Positions 8,468 through 19,183 of a stretch of 64,000 bases of DNA are shown in pieces. The stretch spans positions 107,216-171,215 of the forward strand of contig NZ_JANHDI010000013.1 of the NCBI RefSeq assembly GCF_024494595.1, in the 5' to 3' direction. The notes beneath the pieces were generated by a model that did no database searches, had not been told where the DNA came from, and worked only from the letters and a program-made list of their open reading frames with translations. The translations under genes and the position numbers were made by a program. This DNA comes from Halobellus rarus (GTDB lineage Archaea > Halobacteriota > Halobacteria > Halobacteriales > Haloferacaceae). The number at the start of each line of letters is the position of its first letter. Position 1 is the first letter of the stretch.

Positions 8468-10230
8468 GTAAACAGGCACCGTCGTCGCCGAACGCGACGA
8501 CCGACGCCGAGGCCGACCCGGAGGAAGAGACGGAGCAAACCCCCGTCACGACCGGCTCTGAGTCCGTCATCCGCGCGCTCGAAAACGAGGGCGTCGAGGC
8601 GGCGTTCGGCGTTCAGGGCGGGGCGATCATGCCCGTCTACGACGCGCTGTACCACTCGGACATCCGCCACGTCACGATGGCGCACGAACAGGGGGCGGCC
8701 CACGCCGCCGACGCCTTCAGCGTCGTCCGGAACGAGCCGGGCGTCTGTCTGGCGACGTCGGGACCGGGGGCGACGAACCTCGTCACCGGCATCGCCGACG
8801 CGAACATGGACTCCGACGGCCTGCTCGCGCTGACCGGGCAGGTCCCCTCGGACATGGTCGGCTCCGACGCGTTCCAGGAGACCGACACCACCGGCGTCAC
8901 CGCGCCGATCACGAAGCACAACTACTTCGCCAGCGACGCCGACACCGTCGGCGACACGGTCGGTGAAGCGCTCGCGCTCGCGGGCGAGGGTCGACCCGGC
9001 CCGACGCTCGTCGACCTCCCGAAGAACGTCACCCTCGACGGGACCGACGCCGAACCCGGTCCGGCCGAGCCGCCGGCGACGACGCGACCGCAGTACGTCG
9101 CCGACGAGGAGAACGTCGAGGAAGCCGCCGAGGCGATCGAGGCGGCCGAACGACCGCTGTTGCTCTTCGGCGGCGGCGTCATCAAGGGCGACGCGACCGA
9201 GCAGGCCCGCGCGTTCGCGCACGAACACGAGGTTCCCGTGGTCACGACGATGCCGGGCATCGGCTCGTTCCCCGAGGACGACGACCTGTGTCTCTCGTGG
9301 GCGGGGATGCACGGCACCGGCTACGCGAACATGGCGATCACGCACACGGATCTGCTGATCGCGGTCGGGACGCGCTTCGACGACCGCCTGACCGGCGGCA
9401 TCGACACCTTCGCGCCGGAGGCGGAGGTCGTCCACATCGACATCGATCCCGCGGAGATATCGAAGAACGTCCACGCGGACTACCCGCTGATCGGCGACGC
9501 GGGCATCGTCCTCGATCAGGTCGACGACGCGATCGACGCCTCGCCCGAGGCCGACGAGTGGCGCGAACAGTGTCAGACCTGGAAGGAGGAGTACCCGATG
9601 GACTACGCGACGCCGGACGACGAGCCGCTGAAGCCGCAGTTCGTCGTCGAGATCCTCGACGAGGCGACCGGCGACGACGCCATCGTCACCTCGGGAGTCG
9701 GCCAACACCAGATGTGGGCCGCCCAGTACTGGACGTTCACCGAGCCGCGGACGTGGGTGTCGAGTCACGGCCTCGGGACGATGGGCTACGGCCTGCCCGC
9801 GGCGATCGGCGCTCGAATCGCGGCCGACGACGACCAAGACGTCGTCTGCATCGACGGCGACGGCTCCTTCCTGATGACGATTCAGGAGCTTTCCGTCGCC
9901 GTCCGCGAGGAACTGGACATCACCGTCGCGGTGCTGAACAACGAGTACATCGGGATGGTCCGCCAGTGGCAGGACGCCTTCTTCGAGGGCCGGCGGATGG
10001 CCGCGGAGTACAACTGGTGTCCCGAGTTCGATATGCTCGCGGAGGCGTTCGGCGCGCGCGGTTTCCGCGTCGACGACTACGACGAGGTCGCAGACACCGT
10101 CGAGGAGGCCGTCGCATACGACGGACCGTCGGTCATCGACTTCCACATCGACCCGGCGGAGAACGTCTACCCGATGGTCCCCTCCGGCGGCGCAAACGGA
10201 CAGTTCGCACTGACGGAGGATCAGCTATGA
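8464..10230 (+). CDS. ilvB: Acetolactate synthase, large (catalytic) subunit
   Basis: This 588-residue ThDP enzyme condenses two pyruvates to 2-acetolactate, or pyruvate with 2-oxobutyrate, at the first common step of valine, leucine and isoleucine synthesis. The N-terminal PYR domain has the catalytic Glu in MAHEQGAAHAADAF and begins at FGVQGGAIMPVYDAL. A central domain (about 220-360) follows, and the C-terminal PP domain carries the ThDP/Mg motif IDGDGSFLMT through LNNEYIGMVRQWQ. A strong GGAGGTG Shine-Dalgarno lies about 8 nt before the ATG, unusual among leaderless haloarchaeal genes and consistent with translation inside a transcript. It overlaps ilvN by 4 bp. Confidence 0.97.
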   Translation: MSKQAPSSPNATTDAEADPEEETEQTPVTTGSESVIRALENEGVEAAFGVQGGAIMPVYDALYHSDIRHVTMAHEQGAAHAADAFSVVRNEPGVCLATSGPGATNLVTGIADANMDSDGLLALTGQVPSDMVGSDAFQETDTTGVTAPITKHNYFASDADTVGDTVGEALALAGEGRPGPTLVDLPKNVTLDGTDAEPGPAEPPATTRPQYVADEENVEEAAEAIEAAERPLLLFGGGVIKGDATEQARAFAHEHEVPVVTTMPGIGSFPEDDDLCLSWAGMHGTGYANMAITHTDLLIAVGTRFDDRLTGGIDTFAPEAEVVHIDIDPAEISKNVHADYPLIGDAGIVLDQVDDAIDASPEADEWREQCQTWKEEYPMDYATPDDEPLKPQFVVEILDEATGDDAIVTSGVGQHQMWAAQYWTFTEPRTWVSSHGLGTMGYGLPAAIGARIAADDDQDVVCIDGDGSFLMTIQELSVAVREELDITVAVLNNEYIGMVRQWQDAFFEGRRMAAEYNWCPEFDMLAEAFGARGFRVDDYDEVADTVEEAVAYDGPSVIDFHIDPAENVYPMVPSGGANGQFALTEDQL

Positions 10231-10907
10231 GCTCGCAGGAAACCGACGAGACCGACGATCTGCCGAAGCACGGACTGAAGGGACCGAAGCCGGAGGAGCG
10301 GCCGCACCCCGAGGGACGCCGCAACTCCCAGGGGATTCGAATCGATCCGGAGGCCGAGGCCGAGCCCGAACAGCGCCGCGCGGTGCTGTCGGCGCTGGTC
10401 GAGGACGATCCCGGCGTGCTCTCGCGCATCGCGGGGCTGTTCTCCCGCCGGCAGTTCAACATCGAGAGCCTCACCGTCGGGCCGACGACCGTCGAGAACC
10501 ACTCGCGGATCACGATGGTCATCGAGGAGCCCGACCCCGGGATCGATCAGGCGGAGAAGCAACTCGCCAAACTCAAGCCGGTGATCGCCGTCGGTGAACT
10601 CGACGACGACGCCGTGCGGACCGAACTCGTCCTCCTGAAAGTCGAGGGCGACGAACCCGACAAGGTGCACGCGGTCACGGAGATGTACGACGGGCAGACG
10701 CTCGATGCCGGCCCGCGGACCATCACGGTCCAGCTCACCGGCGACGAGCAGAAGATCGACGACGCGATCGACGCGTTCCGCCAGTTCGGCATCATCGAGA
10801 TCGCGCGCACGGGCTACACGGCGTTGGCGCGCGGCGATCAGGCGACCGTCCCGGGGGAGAAACCGGGCACCGCGGACGAACCGACGCGACCGACGAACGC
10901 ACAATAA
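10227..10907 (+). CDS. ilvN: Acetolactate synthase, small (regulatory) subunit
   Basis: A 226-residue partner of IlvB that raises its activity and carries valine feedback. After an acidic N-terminal extension of about 45 residues, the ACT domain starts at [20 protein letters not shown] and continues through [11 protein letters not shown]. The C-terminal ALS_ss_C-like domain follows ([14 protein letters not shown] to [16 protein letters not shown]). It starts at ATG 10227 in an ATGA overlap with ilvB, so the subunits are translationally coupled. Confidence 0.96.
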   Translation: MSSQETDETDDLPKHGLKGPKPEERPHPEGRRNSQGIRIDPEAEAEPEQRRAVLSALVEDDPGVLSRIAGLFSRRQFNIESLTVGPTTVENHSRITMVIEEPDPGIDQAEKQLAKLKPVIAVGELDDDAVRTELVLLKVEGDEPDKVHAVTEMYDGQTLDAGPRTITVQLTGDEQKIDDAIDAFRQFGIIEIARTGYTALARGDQATVPGEKPGTADEPTRPTNAQ

Positions 10908-10917
10908 CATCTCAAAA

Positions 10918-11955
<1,038 letters not shown>

Positions 11956-11957
11956 GG

Positions 11958-12014
11958 ATGAGGATGACCGAGATATTGATGAACGCGGAAGCCCACGGTG
12001 ATGTAGATGAGTGA
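11958..12014 (+). CDS. Very short ORF between ilvC and leuC
   Basis: An 18-codon [21 protein letters not shown], beginning 2 bp after the ilvC stop and overlapping the leuC start by 8 bp. It could couple leuC translation to ilvC or be chance. No homology can be judged at this length. Confidence 0.25.
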   Translation: MRMTEILMNAEAHGDVDE

Positions 12015-13428
12015 GGGAACGCTGTACGACAAGGTCTGGGAGGAACACACGGTCTCGGAGCTCCCGACGGGACAGACGCAGCTGTTCGTCGGTCTCCACC
12101 TCATCCACGAGGTGACGAGCCCGCAGGCGTTCGGGATGCTGCAGGAGCGCGACCTAGAGGTCGCCTACCCCGAACTCACGCACGCGACGGTCGACCACAT
12201 CGTCCCGACGGCGGACCAGTCGCGTCCGTACCGCGACGACGCGGCCGAGGAGATGATGTCTGAGCTCGAACAGAACGTTCGAGACGCCGGCATCCAGTTC
12301 TCGGACCCCACGACGGGCGAACAGGGGATCGTCCACGTCATCGGGCCCGAGCAGGGACTCACCCAGCCCGGGAAGACGATCGTCTGCGGCGACTCCCACA
12401 CCTCGACGCACGGCGCGTTCGGCGCGCTGGCGTTCGGGATCGGGACGAGCCAGATCCGCGACGTGCTCGCGACGCAGACGATCGCGATGGAGAAGAAGAA
12501 GGTTCGAAAGATCGAGGTCACGGGCGAACTCGGCCCCGGCGTCGAGGCGAAGGACGTCATCCTCGAGGTGATCCGTCGCCTGGGCACCGAGGGCGGCGTC
12601 GGCTACGTCTACGAGTACGCCGGCGAGGCCATCGAGAGCCTCGACATGGAGGGGCGGATGAGCATCTGCAACATGTCCATCGAGGGCGGCGCGCGAGCGG
12701 GGTACGTCAACCCCGACGAGACCACCTACGAGTGGATGAAAGACACCGATTACTTCCGGGAGAACCCCGAGAAGTTCGACGAGCTCAAGCCCTACTGGGA
12801 GTCGATCCGCTCCGACGACGACGCCGAGTACGACGACGTCGTCACCATCGACGGCTCCGAACTGGAGCCGGTCGTCACGTGGGGGACCACGCCCGGCCAG
12901 GGCATCGGCATCTCCGAGCCGATTCCGGAGCCGGAGTCGCTGGCGGCGGACAAACAGGACACCGCGCGGCGCGCCCAGGAGCACATGCGCGTCACGCCCG
13001 GGGACACGATGGAAGGCTACGAGATCGACGTCGCCTTCCTCGGGTCCTGTACGAACGCGCGCCTCCCCGACCTGCGTCGGGCGGCCGAGGTCGTCGAGGG
13101 CCGCGAGGTCCACGAGGACGTCCGCGCGATGGTCGTCCCCGGTAGCCAGCGCGTGAAGGCCGCCGCCGAGGCCGAGGGCCTCGACGAGATCTTCGAGGAA
13201 GCCGGCTTCGAGTGGCGCAACGCGGGCTGTTCGATGTGCCTCGGGATGAACGAGGACCAACTGGAGGGCGACGAGGCCTGCGCGTCCTCCTCGAACCGCA
13301 ACTTCATCGGCCGGCAGGGCTCGAAGGACGGCCGGACCGTGCTGATGAACCCCCGGATGGTCGCCGCCGCGGCGATCGAAGGGAAAGTGACTGACGTGCG
13401 CGAACTCAAGGAGGTGACCGCCGTATGA
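12007..13428 (+). CDS. leuC: 3-isopropylmalate/citramalate dehydratase, large subunit
   Basis: A 473-residue aconitase-family protein that, with LeuD, isomerises 2- to 3-isopropylmalate (and probably citramalate). The 4Fe-4S ligands are visible: Cys in [15 protein letters not shown] and the CxxC of [11 protein letters not shown]. The substrate loop [20 protein letters not shown] is present. It is about the length of bacterial LeuC. It overlaps leuD by 4 bp. Confidence 0.96.
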   Translation: MSEGTLYDKVWEEHTVSELPTGQTQLFVGLHLIHEVTSPQAFGMLQERDLEVAYPELTHATVDHIVPTADQSRPYRDDAAEEMMSELEQNVRDAGIQFSDPTTGEQGIVHVIGPEQGLTQPGKTIVCGDSHTSTHGAFGALAFGIGTSQIRDVLATQTIAMEKKKVRKIEVTGELGPGVEAKDVILEVIRRLGTEGGVGYVYEYAGEAIESLDMEGRMSICNMSIEGGARAGYVNPDETTYEWMKDTDYFRENPEKFDELKPYWESIRSDDDAEYDDVVTIDGSELEPVVTWGTTPGQGIGISEPIPEPESLAADKQDTARRAQEHMRVTPGDTMEGYEIDVAFLGSCTNARLPDLRRAAEVVEGREVHEDVRAMVVPGSQRVKAAAEAEGLDEIFEEAGFEWRNAGCSMCLGMNEDQLEGDEACASSSNRNFIGRQGSKDGRTVLMNPRMVAAAAIEGKVTDVRELKEVTAV

Positions 13429-14033
13429 CCGACGAGATCCCCGAGATCGACTCGGTGACGGGCACGGGCGTTCCCGTCCGCGGGAACGACATCGACACCG
13501 ACCAGATCATCCCCGCGCGCTTCATGAAGGTCGTCACGTTCGACGGCCTCGGCGAGTTCGCGTTCTTCGACCTCCGGTTCGACGACGACGACGACCAGAA
13601 GGACCACCCCTTCAACGAACCGCAGTTCCAGGACGCCTCGGTGCTCGCCGTCAACGCCAACTTCGGCTGCGGCTCCTCGCGCGAGCACGCCCCGCAGGCG
13701 CTGATGCGCTGGGGCATCGACGCCATCGTCGGCGAGTCGTTCGCCGAGATCTTCGCCGGAAACTGCCTCGCGCTGGGCATTCCGACGGTCACGGCGGACC
13801 ACGAGACCATCGTCGACCTCCAGGAGTGGATCGACGAGCACCCCGACGGGGAGATCCACGTCGACGTCGAGGAGGAGACGGTCACCTACGGCGACACGAC
13901 CGTCGAGGCGACCGTCGACGACGCACAGCGGCGGGCGCTCACCGAGGGCGTCTGGGACACGACGGCGCTGATGAAGTCCAACGCCGACGCGGTCGCCGAG
14001 AAAGCCGCCGAACTCCCCTACGTCGATGTCTGA
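13425..14033 (+). CDS. leuD: 3-isopropylmalate/citramalate dehydratase, small subunit
   Basis: The 202-residue swivel-domain partner of LeuC. The family motif [15 protein letters not shown] is present, as is [14 protein letters not shown] at the N terminus. It starts at ATG 13425 in an ATGA overlap with leuC and overlaps leuB by 8 bp, so leuC, leuD and leuB are probably translated as one coupled unit. Confidence 0.96.
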   Translation: MTDEIPEIDSVTGTGVPVRGNDIDTDQIIPARFMKVVTFDGLGEFAFFDLRFDDDDDQKDHPFNEPQFQDASVLAVNANFGCGSSREHAPQALMRWGIDAIVGESFAEIFAGNCLALGIPTVTADHETIVDLQEWIDEHPDGEIHVDVEEETVTYGDTTVEATVDDAQRRALTEGVWDTTALMKSNADAVAEKAAELPYVDV

Positions 14034-15006
14034 GGAGATCGTCGTCATCGAGGGCGACGGCATCGGCCGGGAGGTCGTCCCCGCCGCCGTCTCCGTGCTG
14101 GAGGCCGTCGGCGACTTCGAGTTCGTCGAGGCCGAGGCCGGCGACGCCGTGAAGGAAGAGACGGGCGAGGCGCTCCCGCAGGAGACCTACGACACCGTCG
14201 CCGACGCGGACGCGACGCTGTTCGGCGCGGCCGGCGAGACGGCCGCGGACGTCATCCTCCCGCTGCGGACTGCGGTCGGCTCGTTCGTCAACGTGCGCCC
14301 GGCACGGGCGTACCCCGGCGTCGACGCCGTGCGCCCGGAGACGGACCTGGTCTTCCTGCGCGAGAACACCGAGGGCGTCTACGCGGGTCACGAGGATCGC
14401 CTCTCGGACGATCTCTCGACGCTCACCCGCGTCGTCACCACGTCGGCCTCGGAACGGCTGGCCGAGTACGCCTGCGAGTACGTGGAAGAACAGGGGAACG
14501 ACGGGTTTCAGGTCGTCCACAAGGCGAACGTGATGCGCGAGACCGACGGCCGCTTCCGCGACGCGGTCGTCGACGTCGCCGAGGGGGCGGGCGTCGAGAC
14601 CGAGGAGGTCCTGATGGACGCCTTCGCGACGCGCGTCTGTCTGGATCCAACGCAGTTCGACGTCGTCGTCTGCCCGAACCTCGCGGGCGACGTCCTCTCG
14701 GACCTCGCGGCGGGACTGGTCGGCGGACTGGGACTGCTTCCGTCCGCGAACGTCGGCCCCGACAACGCGCTCTTCGAACCGGTCCACGGCACCGCACCAG
14801 ACATCGCGGGCGAGGGCGTCGCCAACCCCTCGGCGGCGATCCTCTCGGCGGCGATGCTGCTCGATCACCTCGGCTACGCCGACGAGGCCGAGAACGTCCG
14901 CACGGCGGTCGAATCCGTGCTCGAAGACGGCCCCCGGACGGCCGACCTCGGCGGCGACGCCGACACCGAGGCGGTCACGGCCGCGGTCCTCGACCGACTG
15001 GACTGA
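14026..15006 (+). CDS. leuB: 3-isopropylmalate dehydrogenase
   Basis: This 326-residue decarboxylating beta-hydroxyacid dehydrogenase oxidises 3-isopropylmalate to 2-oxoisocaproate, and may also act on 3-methylmalate in a citramalate route. Visible elements are the N-terminal [11 protein letters not shown], the substrate-binding [21 protein letters not shown], the catalytic [16 protein letters not shown], and the cofactor region [20 protein letters not shown]. It is short for the family, as archaeal forms are. It ends the cluster. Confidence 0.95.
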   Translation: MSEEIVVIEGDGIGREVVPAAVSVLEAVGDFEFVEAEAGDAVKEETGEALPQETYDTVADADATLFGAAGETAADVILPLRTAVGSFVNVRPARAYPGVDAVRPETDLVFLRENTEGVYAGHEDRLSDDLSTLTRVVTTSASERLAEYACEYVEEQGNDGFQVVHKANVMRETDGRFRDAVVDVAEGAGVETEEVLMDAFATRVCLDPTQFDVVVCPNLAGDVLSDLAAGLVGGLGLLPSANVGPDNALFEPVHGTAPDIAGEGVANPSAAILSAAMLLDHLGYADEAENVRTAVESVLEDGPRTADLGGDADTEAVTAAVLDRLD

Positions 15007-15346
15007 CGTTTCGTCCGCTTTTGTCCGATTTCACGATTTCGATGCCGACGCTGCAAGACACGCCGTCTCGGTAGCGTCGTCGGTCCGTCGAATCCGTCTC
15101 CGCCGGCCGGGGTGGGTTCCCCCACGGCCGCCGTACCCGTTTTTCGAATCCGCGCATCTGTTACCTCCGAGACTGCATGCGTTCGTATTCCGCGGAAGTC
15201 GTGCCCGTCAGTTTCGCCGGTGGCGGTCGAATCCGCCTACTGTTGTCCGTTCGTGATCGCTAGACGGCCAGAAATCTCGGGATACGTTCCGATACGAACA
15301 CAAACCATTAACAATACACAGATCGAAGTCCGCTCAGACGAACCTT
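15007..15346. other. Intergenic region between leuB and glpR
   Basis: Most of this 340 bp has no convincing gene; an 82-codon frame from 15112 runs into glpR in another phase and looks spurious. The 3' half is AT-richer. CATTAACAATA at 15306-15316 could be the glpR TATA box, 31-41 nt before its ATG, and an imperfect repeat GATACGTTCC/GATACGAACA lies at about 15281-15300. Confidence 0.5.
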
Positions 15347-16126
15347 ATGTTACCCGCTGAGAGAAAACGACGCATCGTGGAACTCGTCACCGCCGCGGAC
15401 GGGCGGTCGGTGGAAGCTCTCGCCGACGAACTGGGGTACTCGAAGGCGACGATCCGTCGGGACCTCCAAGAACTGGAGAGCCAGGGGCTCATCGAGCGGT
15501 CTCACGGCGGTGCAGTCCCCGTGACGAGCGTCGGACACGAACAGGCGTACGGACAGAAGGAGGTCCAGAACCTCGAGGCGAAGCGCGCCATCGCCGAGCG
15601 CGCCGTCGAGGAGCTCACGGAGGGACAGGTCGTGTTCTTCGACGCGGGGACGACGACGATGCAAGTCGCCCAGAGCGCGCCGAAGGACGGATCGATGCTC
15701 GCGGTGACGAACTCCCCGCGACTGGCGGTCGAACTCGGAAAGGAGGAAAACGACGTCAAACTGACCGGCGGGACGCTCCGTCGCCGGACGCGTTCGCTGG
15801 TGGGCCCGACCGCCGAGTCGTTCCTCGAACGGACGAACTTCGATCTCCTGTTTCTCGGCGCGAACGCGGTCGATGTCGAGACCGGACTCACGACGCCGAA
15901 CGAGGAGGAGGCGCGCGTCAAGGAACTGATGGTCAAGCGGGCCTCGCGTGTCGTCCTCGTCGCGGACGCGACGAAGATCGGCGAACGCTCGTTCGTGACC
16001 TTCGCCGACCTCTCGGACATCGATATGTTCATCACCGCAGGCGAGATCGACGACGAGACCAGAGAGCGGTTCGAGGCCGAGGACGTCACCGTGGTCGTCG
16101 CGACGCCGGAGGCACCCACACTATGA
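15347..16126 (+). CDS. glpR: GlpR-type DeoR-family transcriptional regulator
   Basis: A 259-residue repressor. The N-terminal DeoR helix-turn-helix is visible as VEALADELGYSKATIRRDLQ followed by ELESQGLIERSHGGAVPV. The C-terminal sugar-phosphate sensor domain includes FFDAGTTTMQVAQ and LVGPTAESFL. In Haloferax volcanii, GlpR represses fructose and glucose catabolic genes and is cotranscribed with pfkB. Here glpR also overlaps pfkB by 4 bp, so it probably controls this operon and responds to a phosphorylated sugar. Confidence 0.9.
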   Translation: MLPAERKRRIVELVTAADGRSVEALADELGYSKATIRRDLQELESQGLIERSHGGAVPVTSVGHEQAYGQKEVQNLEAKRAIAERAVEELTEGQVVFFDAGTTTMQVAQSAPKDGSMLAVTNSPRLAVELGKEENDVKLTGGTLRRRTRSLVGPTAESFLERTNFDLLFLGANAVDVETGLTTPNEEEARVKELMVKRASRVVLVADATKIGERSFVTFADLSDIDMFITAGEIDDETRERFEAEDVTVVVATPEAPTL

Positions 16127-17070
16127 CCCGCCGCGACGGTGCCGGGACACCGAGTCACGCCGACGTACTGACAGTGACGATGAATCCGGCGGTCGATCAC
16201 ACGCTCACGGTCGAGGAACCGCTTCGTGAGGGAGAAGTCGCTCGGACCGACGACGCGCAGTTCGACGCCGGCGGAAAGGGGATCAACGTCTCGCAGTACC
16301 TCACCGCACTGGGTGTCGAGGCCCCCGCGACGGGCTTTCTCGGCGGGCCGTTCGGCCGGATGATCGCCGAGACGCTCGACGACGACGGCGTCGCGCGCGA
16401 CTTCGTCGAGATCGACGGGCGAACCCGCCTGAACACCACGGTACTGAGTCCCGACGGCGAGTACAAGATCAATCACAACGGTCCCGTCGTCGGCCGCGAG
16501 GACGTCGACGCGCTGGTCGAGCGGGTCCGCGATCGCGGCCCCGACCGGCTCGTCGTCGCCGGGAGCCTCCCACGCGGGATCGACGCCGACGTCGTCGATC
16601 GGCTGGCCGGTGCCGGACCCTGGGAGACAGCGGTCGATATGGGCGGATCGGTCCTAGAGCGGCTTTCCGGAGCGTACCTCGTGTGCAAACCGAACCGATC
16701 GGAACTGGGCGAAGCGACCGGACGAGCGGTCGAGACGGTCGAAGACGCCGCGTCGGCCGCCGCCGAACTCCGCGAACGGGGATATCGGTACGTGCTCGCG
16801 TCACTCGGTGCCGACGGCGCGCTCCTGGTCTCCGAGTCCGACGCGCTCTACGCCCCGGCGCTCCCGGTCGACGTCGTCGACACGGTCGGCGCGGGCGACG
16901 CGTTGCTCTCGGGCTTCCTCGCGGGACTCGCCCGGGGGGAGCCGATCGAGGACGCGCTCAGAACGGCGGTCGTCGTCGCCGCGCGCGTCGTGTCGGTATC
17001 GGGCACGAGCGTTCCGGCCTTCGACGACGTCTTCGAGAACCGCGAACAGGTAACAGTCACGCGGGTCTGA
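16123..17070 (+). CDS. pfkB: 1-phosphofructokinase (PfkB family)
   Basis: A 315-residue ribokinase-family enzyme that phosphorylates fructose-1-phosphate, the PTS product, to fructose-1,6-bisphosphate with ATP. The first PfkB motif appears as DAGGKGINVSQYL, and the anion-hole/catalytic motif as VDTVGAGDALLSGFLAGLARG with the catalytic Asp. The KINHNGP and CKPNRSELGEATGR segments match 1-PFK subfamily enzymes. The operon context (PTS and aldolase) supports 1-PFK over ketohexokinase or KDG kinase. Confidence 0.9.
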   Translation: MTRRDGAGTPSHADVLTVTMNPAVDHTLTVEEPLREGEVARTDDAQFDAGGKGINVSQYLTALGVEAPATGFLGGPFGRMIAETLDDDGVARDFVEIDGRTRLNTTVLSPDGEYKINHNGPVVGREDVDALVERVRDRGPDRLVVAGSLPRGIDADVVDRLAGAGPWETAVDMGGSVLERLSGAYLVCKPNRSELGEATGRAVETVEDAASAAAELRERGYRYVLASLGADGALLVSESDALYAPALPVDVVDTVGAGDALLSGFLAGLARGEPIEDALRTAVVVAARVVSVSGTSVPAFDDVFENREQVTVTRV

Positions 17071-17132
17071 CGCGTCCGCTGTTCATTTCCGTATTGAGAA
17101 CGCCATATTCAGTCAGAAACAAACGCGAGCGA

Positions 17133-17142
17133 AAGTATTTTT
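17133..17142 (+). promoter_or_regulatory. TATA box for the PTS genes
   Basis: AAGTATTTTT lies about 35-43 nt upstream of the ptfC ATG, with a purine-rich GAGGGAG just before the start. It suggests a separate promoter for ptfC onward in addition to the glpR-pfkB transcript. Confidence 0.55.
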
Positions 17143-17175
17143 GAGTTCCTTCAGAAACATCCGTGAGGGAGACTT

Positions 17176-18327
17176 ATGTCAAGCAAAGCTGAGAGCAAGA
17201 TGCGGTCCCACCTGACGAAGGTCAAGGAGGACCTCATGACCGGCGTATCGTACATGATCCCGTTCGTGACCATCGGCGGGATCTTCCTGGCGCTCGGGTT
17301 CGCCGTCGCGCCGACTGGTCCGAACGGTGCGCCGGATACGTCTCAGGTCGGGACGCTGGCGTACTTCCTCGGGCAGATCGGCGGGCTGGGCCTGACGATT
17401 ATGGTCCCGATCCTCGGCGCGTACGTCGCGTACGCGATCGCGGATCGACCGGGACTGGCTCCCGGGTTCCTCGCGTCGTATCTGATCCAGCAGGGAGAGG
17501 TACTGGTGGCGGCAGGCGAGGTCATCGGGTTGCAAGGCGGCGAGGCAGGTGCCGGGTACCTCGGAGCGCTCGTCACCGGCCTCCTCGTCGGCTACGTCGC
17601 CCGCTGGATCAAGAACTGGAGCGTTCCGGACTTCATCCAGCCGATGATGCCGGTCCTCATCGTCCCCGTGCTGACGATGGCGATCGTCTCGCCGGTCGTG
17701 CTGTTCGTCCTCGGCGTCCCTGTTGCGATCGCGAACGCGGGGCTGACCGCGTACCTGGAAGGGCTTCAGGGCAGTCAGGCGCTGCTCGTCGGCGCGCTTC
17801 TCGGTGCGATGATGGCGTTCGACATGGGCGGCCCGGTCAACAAGGTCGCCTACGTGTTCGCCGCGGGTCTGATCACCGAGGGAATCACCCAGCCGATGGC
17901 CGCGGTGATGATCGCCGGGATGATCCCGCCGATCGGCCTTGCTATCTCGAACTTCATCGCGCCGCACAAGTACGCCGAGGAGATGTACGAGAACGCCAAA
18001 TCCGGGATCGTCCTCGGGTTCTCGTTCATCACCGAGGGAGCGATCCCGTACGCGTCGGCGGATCCGATCCGCGTCATTCCGTCGATTATGGTCGGGAGCG
18101 CCGTCGGCGCGGCGATGTCGATGTCGCTCGGCGTCACGATGCCCGCCCCGCACGGCGGCATCTTCGTCGTCCCGCTGTCTAGCAACCCGCTGCTGTTCCT
18201 GGCAGCGATCGTCATCGGATCGCTCGTGACGGCGGCGCTCGCGACGGTGCTCAAGCCCGACTACGAGGAGGGCGTCGGCGCGGCCGGCGGGGCCGAGGCG
18301 GGCGCAGCGGCGGGCGGCGACGACTGA
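17176..18327 (+). CDS. ptfC: Fructose PTS permease, EIIC component
   Basis: A 383-residue membrane protein with about nine or ten hydrophobic segments. It forms the sugar channel of the fructose PTS and hands fructose to EIIB for phosphorylation. Family motifs are MTGVSYMIPFVTIGGI near the N terminus and FITEGAIPYASADPIRVIPS with MPAPHGG near the C terminus. In bacteria EIIC is usually fused to EIIB/EIIA; here the domains are separate genes, as in Haloferax. A short Gly/Ala/Glu tail follows the last membrane segment. Confidence 0.93.
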   Translation: MSSKAESKMRSHLTKVKEDLMTGVSYMIPFVTIGGIFLALGFAVAPTGPNGAPDTSQVGTLAYFLGQIGGLGLTIMVPILGAYVAYAIADRPGLAPGFLASYLIQQGEVLVAAGEVIGLQGGEAGAGYLGALVTGLLVGYVARWIKNWSVPDFIQPMMPVLIVPVLTMAIVSPVVLFVLGVPVAIANAGLTAYLEGLQGSQALLVGALLGAMMAFDMGGPVNKVAYVFAAGLITEGITQPMAAVMIAGMIPPIGLAISNFIAPHKYAEEMYENAKSGIVLGFSFITEGAIPYASADPIRVIPSIMVGSAVGAAMSMSLGVTMPAPHGGIFVVPLSSNPLLFLAAIVIGSLVTAALATVLKPDYEEGVGAAGGAEAGAAAGGDD

Positions 18328-18445
18328 GAGGGACAGCCGCCTCGTCGTCACTCGGTCCGATCAACTCCGATCTTTTCCGGTCGACGCGTGTCGACCAACC
18401 GAAGAGAAAATTCCTTAACAATCCCGTGCACATATTCGATTGGTT

Positions 18446-18910
18446 ATGCTCGAAGATGACATCGACCGGCTGCTGCCGCTCGCTCACATCTCGCTTTCGG
18501 AGCCGCCGGCGAACAAAACGGACGCGATCGAGTTCCTCCTGGATCTCATCGCGGACAACGGCCGCGTGACGGACCGCGAGGCCGCCCTCGACGCGCTCCG
18601 GGAGCGCGAGAAGGAGGCGACCACCGGGGTCGGAATGGAAATCGGGATCCCGCACGCGAAGACGAGCGCCGTCGAGGAGCCCTCGATCGCGTTCGGCCGC
18701 TCCGAGGAGGGAATCGACTTCGACGCGATGGACGACAAGCCCGCTCGCCTGCTGTTCATGATCCTCGTCCCCGCGGAGGGCGGCGAGGAACACTTACAGA
18801 TCTTGAGCGCCCTGTCGAGAGCACTGATGCACGAAGACGTCCGCGAGACGCTGCTGGCGGCCGAAGACGAGGAGACCGTTCAAGAGACCGTTCGGGAGGC
18901 CGTGAACTGA
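18446..18910 (+). CDS. ptfA: Fructose PTS EIIA component
   Basis: A 154-residue PTS_EIIA_2 domain that takes phosphate from HPr and passes it to EIIB. The active His is in GIPHAKT (His70). The domain spans nearly the whole protein, including GIDFDAMDDKPARLLFMILV. The ATG at 18446 was preferred to a TTG two codons upstream. It overlaps ptsH1 by 1 bp (TGATG). A possible TATA element, TTCCTTAACAATCC, lies about 30 nt upstream. Confidence 0.92.
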   Translation: MLEDDIDRLLPLAHISLSEPPANKTDAIEFLLDLIADNGRVTDREAALDALREREKEATTGVGMEIGIPHAKTSAVEEPSIAFGRSEEGIDFDAMDDKPARLLFMILVPAEGGEEHLQILSALSRALMHEDVRETLLAAEDEETVQETVREAVN

Positions 18911-19179
18911 TGCCCGAACGAATCGTCACCATCGTCCCGGAGGACGGCCTCCACGCGCGGCCGGCGTCGAAGTTCGTCGAGGCGGCCAACGAGTTCGACT
19001 CGGAGGTGAAAGTCGGGCACGTCGACGGCGACCAGGTGAACGCGGCGAGCATGCTCGCGGTGACCGGACTGGGGGCCGCCGCCGGCGACGAGGTCCGACT
19101 GACCGCCGAGGGCGAGGACGCCGAGGCCGCGCTGGACGAACTGGAGCGAATCCTGACGACGCCCGAGGACGAGCTCTGA
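18910..19179 (+). CDS. ptsH1: Phosphocarrier protein HPr
   Basis: An 89-residue HPr that relays phosphate from enzyme I to EIIA. The active site GLHARPASKFVEAAN has the phospho-His at position 15, and the second conserved block NAASMLAVTGLGAAAGDEV is present. The regulatory Ser found in Firmicutes HPr lies in a comparable block here (AASMLAV), but HPr kinase control is not expected in archaea. It is acidic, like its neighbours. It sits 4 bp before ptsI. Confidence 0.95.
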   Translation: MPERIVTIVPEDGLHARPASKFVEAANEFDSEVKVGHVDGDQVNAASMLAVTGLGAAAGDEVRLTAEGEDAEAALDELERILTTPEDEL

Positions 19180-19183
19180 GCCG

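Noticed and set aside
15112..15360. 82-codon frame before glpR
   Set aside because: Overlaps the glpR start in another frame and has no recognisable protein character; it is probably intergenic.
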